From: Symbiodinium natans
Lineage: Eukaryota; Sar; Dinophyceae; Suessiales; Symbiodiniaceae
DNA: 64,000 nucleotides
Direction: 5' to 3'
Assembly: GCA_905221605.1 (NCBI GenBank)
Contig: CAJNDS010002196.1
Location: 194,001 to 258,000, forward strand
How positions within the stretch are numbered: position 1 is the stretch's first letter; each line of letters opens with the position of its first letter. The position numbers and the translations under genes are program-made. This document shows positions 60,247 through 64,000 of the stretch, one piece after another. A model generated the notes under the pieces. The model saw only the letters and a list, made by a program, of their open reading frames with translations. It did no database searches and was not told the DNA's origin.

Positions 60247-61104
60247 CTATCCATTTCTTGGGGCCCCAAAGAAGGTGGCGACCGACGGCGTACCCTGGGC
60301 TGCTTTACTGAGTTTAAGGGCATTCGTTGGGGGCCTCTTATTCGGGGCGTGTTGGCAGGGTCTTTCAAGGGGGCCATGGGTTAACCCCCCAACACTTTGA
60401 GTGCTACTGCATTTTGTGCACACCCAGCGGTTCCCTTCATTCACCATAACGTGGGATGCGTGCCACGTCCATGTTGGGGAGGGAACGCTGTCCGGATGAC
60501 CCTTGCAGTGGTTATGGGTCTTTCGGTTGAATGTGTCTTTGGTGTCAACTTGTTGAATCCACAAACCGCAATTTTCACATTTGATTTGCAAATTGTTAAC
60601 GGTGTTCCGGGTGATGACAAAGGTGTGACCTTTAACGTCCAGGGTGCCTTGCACCAAGCCTGTCAAAATTTGTTTTTTGTTAAGGCTCCCTGTTTCTTCA
60701 GGTCGTGCTGTGGTAGCGTCACCCCCTGGAATGCCATCCGCCGGATTCACGGTGGGGGAATCCAGGCCTGTGGTGGCTTGGTCACCCCTCGCAATTTTCC
60801 GGCGTTTCTTCCACCGGTTTTTGGATAAGGTGGATTGGTTTGAGGAGGAGCTACTGGAGGGAGGGTTGGCCGGTTCTTCCTGGGGTTGATCCTTAGGGAA
60901 AACAACTTGCGGGCCATCCTTCTTGCCTCCCTCAAGCAAGGAGAGGAGCCGGCGTCCTAAAAAGCTGGCCACATCGGTAGCCAGTTTGTCCTGTTGCTGC
61001 AGCCTTTCTGCACGCTCAGTGCTGTAGAGGGCTTTGGCATGTCTGGACACCAATGCATCAACCTCAGCGTTGATGTTGCGCCGCCATTCTTGGCCTTCCC
61101 CCAT
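60247..61104 (-). pseudogene. LINE family 2 ORF2, C-terminal Cys/His module (frameshifted from the RT ORF)
   Basis: Continues the RT-RNase H protein after a 1-nt shift at the AAAAATGGGGG tract (about 61100). It holds a helical segment, a basic linker (KNRWKKRRKIARG), and a zinc module CENCGLW ... HNHCKGH ... HASHVM ... WVCTKC. This matches the Cys/His spacing of the family 1 module (CAQC ... CEGC). It ends at 60247, about 200 nt before ORF3, so unlike family 1 there is no ORF2/ORF3 overlap. Confidence 0.75.
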
Positions 61105-64000
61105 TTTTGCCTTGAATTAATTCCTCACATCCCAAATGGGATGGGACCCATGTAAGGCGAAGCTCATGGGTGGGCGCAGTACCAAAAATGTCTTGGTGTG
61201 CTCCTCCCCCCGCGGGGCCCCTCCTGGCACGCGCAACGGCCCCTTTGCAATCACTGGTGACGTCGGTCCCTTCTGGAAGGAGAAGGGCCGCTTGTTGGAT
61301 GGCTTTAGCCTCCCCTCGGTACACTGACTGCTCATTACCAAGGAGACCAGCAATGGACCCAATTCGCTTGGGCGTGTCCCCACACCATTCATAGACTATC
61401 AACCCCCACACCACGGTTTGAAGCCGATGGTCAGTGGTGGGGCCACCACTGGCGTCCGTGGCCGCGAAAGCGCCTTCAGGGATTTGGTCAGGATTGCGTA
61501 GGACTCCTGGGACTTCCAGAATGGAATCTCCGGAGGGCATTTCCCTGGGAAGGTTGGGCATGAGCCCAAAATTCCACAGACAATCAGTGGATTGATGCTC
61601 CGGGTAATCTTCCCACCATCTAGGCGGTTGTTCACCATGCTTTTTCCACCATTTGCATTCCCAGAGTACATGCTTCTTGGTGGCAGGAAGGTTGCACAGG
61701 GAACACGTGGCTGTTGGAGACGCCTTGACGGCGCCTTGCCACAACGCTTGGAGCGCTGCCTTTTCTTGCTTGTTGGCTTGTTTGAGGAGCCTTCTGGGGG
61801 CTGTCCAGTCCGGTCCTGTCTCTAATCCATTGCCACCATCTGATTGAGCAATGCGGCGGTGCCGCCTGGTGTCAATTAGATGTTTTAGCTGGAAAAGAAG
61901 TCGATGGAAGTCAGGTCCCTGACGGATGTCAAGAATGTCGCCCTCAACACGCCACTTACTGAGGCTGATGGCCTCCCATCCCAACTCTTGAAGGTAGCAC
62001 CAGGCGGCTCCAAGCGGTCCAGCCGCCCTTTTCCAGGGATGTTCAGCTTCGCTCAGCCATTGCCCGAGTTTGTTCCAGCTCTGGTGCAATCTGCCAATGT
62101 CCCTGTCGGGCCAGCTGAGAAGAAGCCTCCGTATCGCCTTGAAATGCTGCGACAAGATGGTGTAGGCTGGATCTACAACTTTGTTCGAGTGGAACTCAAG
62201 GGCTGAGTCAGTGCTGGCAAGCGTGGGTCTGCCCAAGGCTGCAGCCAGCAAACTTCTGAACCATTTGCGCCGTTTAGGCGCTACCCCAACCCCTTCATGC
62301 CCATACAAGGCAGAGGACCGGATGGAACCGTTGAAGAGTCTAACTCTGATGCTAGTGCTTTTGACTTGCAGCTTGGTTAATTTTCTGGCTCGCTGCCCTC
62401 CTTTAGCGTGCCTGCCTTTGGCCACTGTGATTCGCCTCCTCTGCCCCGCAGCATAATCCAGACCAAGGTCCTTGCCTAAGGTTTTGATGGGGGGTTCATG
62501 TTCTTCAAGCAAGGATTGCAGCTCTCTGGCAGAGGCCTTGTTTGAGCAGATGAAAGCCGTTTTGGTGGTGCTGACCATCAGGCCCTGATTCTCGAGGTCA
62601 GCTTTAAGCTCCCTGTAACACTTGATGGCTTGAGCAGCGACTGTCGGCGCATGAGAATCGACAAAATCTGCTGAGCAATCGTCCACCCACAAATCGATGT
62701 GGTGTACAGGGGAGGCAGAGTGCATCTTCGAGATCGGATCGTGGAGCACAACTCTGGAAAGAGCAGGGGCGAGAGGGCAACCTGCTATGAGACCTCTTGT
62801 AGCTCGGATGGGGCGAGACAGACTCCCCTGCGCTTCTATGTATCGGCTGCCTGAGTAAAGGCTTAACGCTCTTTCAAGTAGAAGCGGGGGAAAGGAGTGT
62901 CGGACACCCTGGGCTAGGAGCTGCCAATGTGGGACAGTCTCATAGAAGGATGTTAGATCAAGGAGAAGTGTAATGGTGTGACGCTTCTCTCTTTTGTTTG
63001 TTTCAGCCCTGATTAGGCGGCGAAGGGCCGTGTCAAGGGAACTGTTCCCTGCCTTTGCCTGATTCCAGGGAGAGGTAGGGTTGTAACTGTTCTCCCACTC
63101 TGTGATAAGGTGCCATCTCGCCTTGCAAAATACCCTGTGGAGGACATGGGTTAACCCAATAGGCCGTTCGGATGTTTCATTTTTGGGGAGCATGGCATAC
63201 TGTGTGATATCACAGTGCTGGGGAAACTGGGCTTCGATTTCCCATTGGCGCACCATGCTAGCCAATTCAAGAATGGCTTCATGAGGTAATGCTCGGAGCA
63301 TTTCATAGCACCACCCATCTGGGCCTGGGGCTTTGTTTGGGACCTTTTTTAGGAGGGAATTCCATTCCTCCACCGAAATGGGCGAGAGGTTGGCTGCTTG
63401 TTTCCTCGCTTGGTTCTGCAGGGCCAAGCGAGGGTCGGTGCCATGAGTGCCGCTCAACCCACTTGGGGCCCACATGTCAGCCCACCATGCCCTTCTGGCG
63501 TGAGGCTTAACCTCCACCGCAAGGTTCGCAAATGGGCGAGTAGTGGTGTTTTCCTCAGTCTTGAGTGCCCGGTAAAGGTGGCGCAGATGGTTTTTCCCAT
63601 CACCTTGGAGCCAGGCCTCGTACTTTTTGGCTTGTTCCTGATGTGCTTTCCTCAGGTGAAGTTTTCGTTGTGTTTCGATGATTTGTCTGACCTCTTTGGC
63701 TTTGGGCCCTTCTTTTCCAAAGTGCTCTTGGATGAGGTTAACCGCTGTCTGGCACCTGAATGCATCGCATTCCTCCCAATTGAGAAGGAGTTGGGAAAGG
63801 TGGGATTGGACCACCTGCTGAAGCTTGGGACTTAGACCAATGCGGAGGCCTTGCCGGTGCCAGACCATAAGTCTACCCCAGAATTTGGACTTCCCACCAG
63901 CCCAGACGAAACCTGTGGGTTTAGGCGGGGCTAGTGGTCCAATATGGGTTTCAACCTGGCAACCCCTGCCTCTGATGTCCGAGGGATAGAGGCTCGCCTC
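61064..64000 (-). CDS. LINE family 2 ORF2: reverse transcriptase and RNase H (5' end outside window)
   Basis: Open without interruption from the window edge to 61064 (979 codons visible). A linker with RALKTEENTTTRPFANL corresponds to SLKKSERVLDRPFQNL of family 1. Then the RT (KNETSERPIGLTHVLHRVF, LDLTSFYETVPHW, WVDDCSADF near 62680), the zf-RVT finger CSLCNLPATKKHVLWEC, and RNase H (TDASGG near 61450, YRGEAKA, SDCKGA, WVPSHLG). It is truncated only by the window edge at its N-terminus and by a frameshift at its C-terminus. Confidence 0.9.
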   Translation of the reverse strand, partial: EASLYPSDIRGRGCQVETHIGPLAPPKPTGFVWAGGKSKFWGRLMVWHRQGLRIGLSPKLQQVVQSHLSQLLLNWEECDAFRCQTAVNLIQEHFGKEGPKAKEVRQIIETQRKLHLRKAHQEQAKKYEAWLQGDGKNHLRHLYRALKTEENTTTRPFANLAVEVKPHARRAWWADMWAPSGLSGTHGTDPRLALQNQARKQAANLSPISVEEWNSLLKKVPNKAPGPDGWCYEMLRALPHEAILELASMVRQWEIEAQFPQHCDITQYAMLPKNETSERPIGLTHVLHRVFCKARWHLITEWENSYNPTSPWNQAKAGNSSLDTALRRLIRAETNKREKRHTITLLLDLTSFYETVPHWQLLAQGVRHSFPPLLLERALSLYSGSRYIEAQGSLSRPIRATRGLIAGCPLAPALSRVVLHDPISKMHSASPVHHIDLWVDDCSADFVDSHAPTVAAQAIKCYRELKADLENQGLMVSTTKTAFICSNKASARELQSLLEEHEPPIKTLGKDLGLDYAAGQRRRITVAKGRHAKGGQRARKLTKLQVKSTSIRVRLFNGSIRSSALYGHEGVGVAPKRRKWFRSLLAAALGRPTLASTDSALEFHSNKVVDPAYTILSQHFKAIRRLLLSWPDRDIGRLHQSWNKLGQWLSEAEHPWKRAAGPLGAAWCYLQELGWEAISLSKWRVEGDILDIRQGPDFHRLLFQLKHLIDTRRHRRIAQSDGGNGLETGPDWTAPRRLLKQANKQEKAALQALWQGAVKASPTATCSLCNLPATKKHVLWECKWWKKHGEQPPRWWEDYPEHQSTDCLWNFGLMPNLPREMPSGDSILEVPGVLRNPDQIPEGAFAATDASGGPTTDHRLQTVVWGLIVYEWCGDTPKRIGSIAGLLGNEQSVYRGEAKAIQQAALLLPEGTDVTSDCKGAVARARRGPAGGGAHQDIFGTAPTHELRLTWVPSHLGCEELIQGKNGGRPRMAAQHQR

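Larger units (their letters stand above)
58370..64000 (-). mobile_element. LINE family 2 (divergent), 3' part; continues past the window end
   Basis: ORF2 (RT, zf-RVT, RNase H, Cys/His module) and a separate ORF3 (Gly/Lys-rich linker plus kinase-like domain), all on the minus strand. The architecture parallels family 1, but protein identity is low outside motifs. The endonuclease should lie beyond 64000. The 3' boundary is uncertain: no clear T-run was found, and the start is placed where family-1-unrelated repeats begin. Confidence 0.8.

Noticed and set aside
1-64000. tRNA, rRNA or snRNA genes
   Set aside because: No cloverleaf or conserved rRNA/snRNA block was noticed. Short hairpins are explained by LINE UTRs.

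Overview
The window is dinoflagellate nuclear DNA made almost entirely of retrotransposons; I find no host gene. The best organism evidence is at 20-40, where the minus strand matches the dinoflagellate spliced leader (DinoSL) at all 21 positions I could compare. Shorter DinoSL remnants sit at the 5' ends of the other LINE copies. A Symbiodiniaceae-like genome is plausible, but the species cannot be named from this sequence.

Layout. 1-44771: a head-to-tail array of LINE copies, all on the minus strand (the 5' tip of one copy at 1-40, then A 106-8007, B 8020-13206, C 13241-17905 plus 26699-28744, D 28763-36491, E 36508-44771). They are separated only by short GGTTCAACC-type repeats and a T-run, which is the element's poly(A). 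Copy C is split by a tyrosine-recombinase (DIRS/PAT-like) retrotransposon at 17906-26698. 44772-46204 and 55107-55686: GGTTCAACC repeats and a C-rich tandem duplication of about 0.88 kb, interrupted by a very young Ty1/copia element at 46205-55106 (identical 213-bp LTRs, 5-bp target duplication, one intact polyprotein). 55687-57719: two LINE fragments in opposite orientation. 58.4 kb to the end: a second, divergent LINE family, minus strand, running out of the window.

How the genes work together. LINE family 1 reads 5' to 3': DinoSL relics, a 5'UTR hairpin, ORF1 (zinc ribbon plus coiled coil), a single in-frame TAG, ORF2 (APE endonuclease, reverse transcriptase, zinc finger, RNase H, second zinc module), a 71-nt +1-frame overlap, ORF3, and a 3'UTR of repeated stem-loops. 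ORF3 ends in a domain with protein-kinase-fold landmarks (Gly-rich loop, VLKV lysine, RDx4N loop, LD metal-site motif). The divergent family at 58-64 kb has the same type of ORF3 downstream of its own RT ORF. A kinase-like third ORF shared by two LINE families is the most novel signal in the window. LINE copies C and F lack ORF3 entirely, giving a natural plus/minus comparison.

The DIRS-like element carries split direct repeats and a recombinase-first gene order. One of its ORFs joins a C5-cytosine-methyltransferase-like domain to a 2OG-Fe(II)/TET-JBP-like domain, i.e. a possible DNA-modification cassette. The copia element has a strong, strand-specific excess of ATTG and two small accessory ORFs coupled by ATGA. 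It also has a partial DinoSL inside its LTR.

Limits: everything was read by eye. Homologies are motif-based, and counts and boundaries are hand-derived. No copy of LINE ORF2 or ORF3 is intact.
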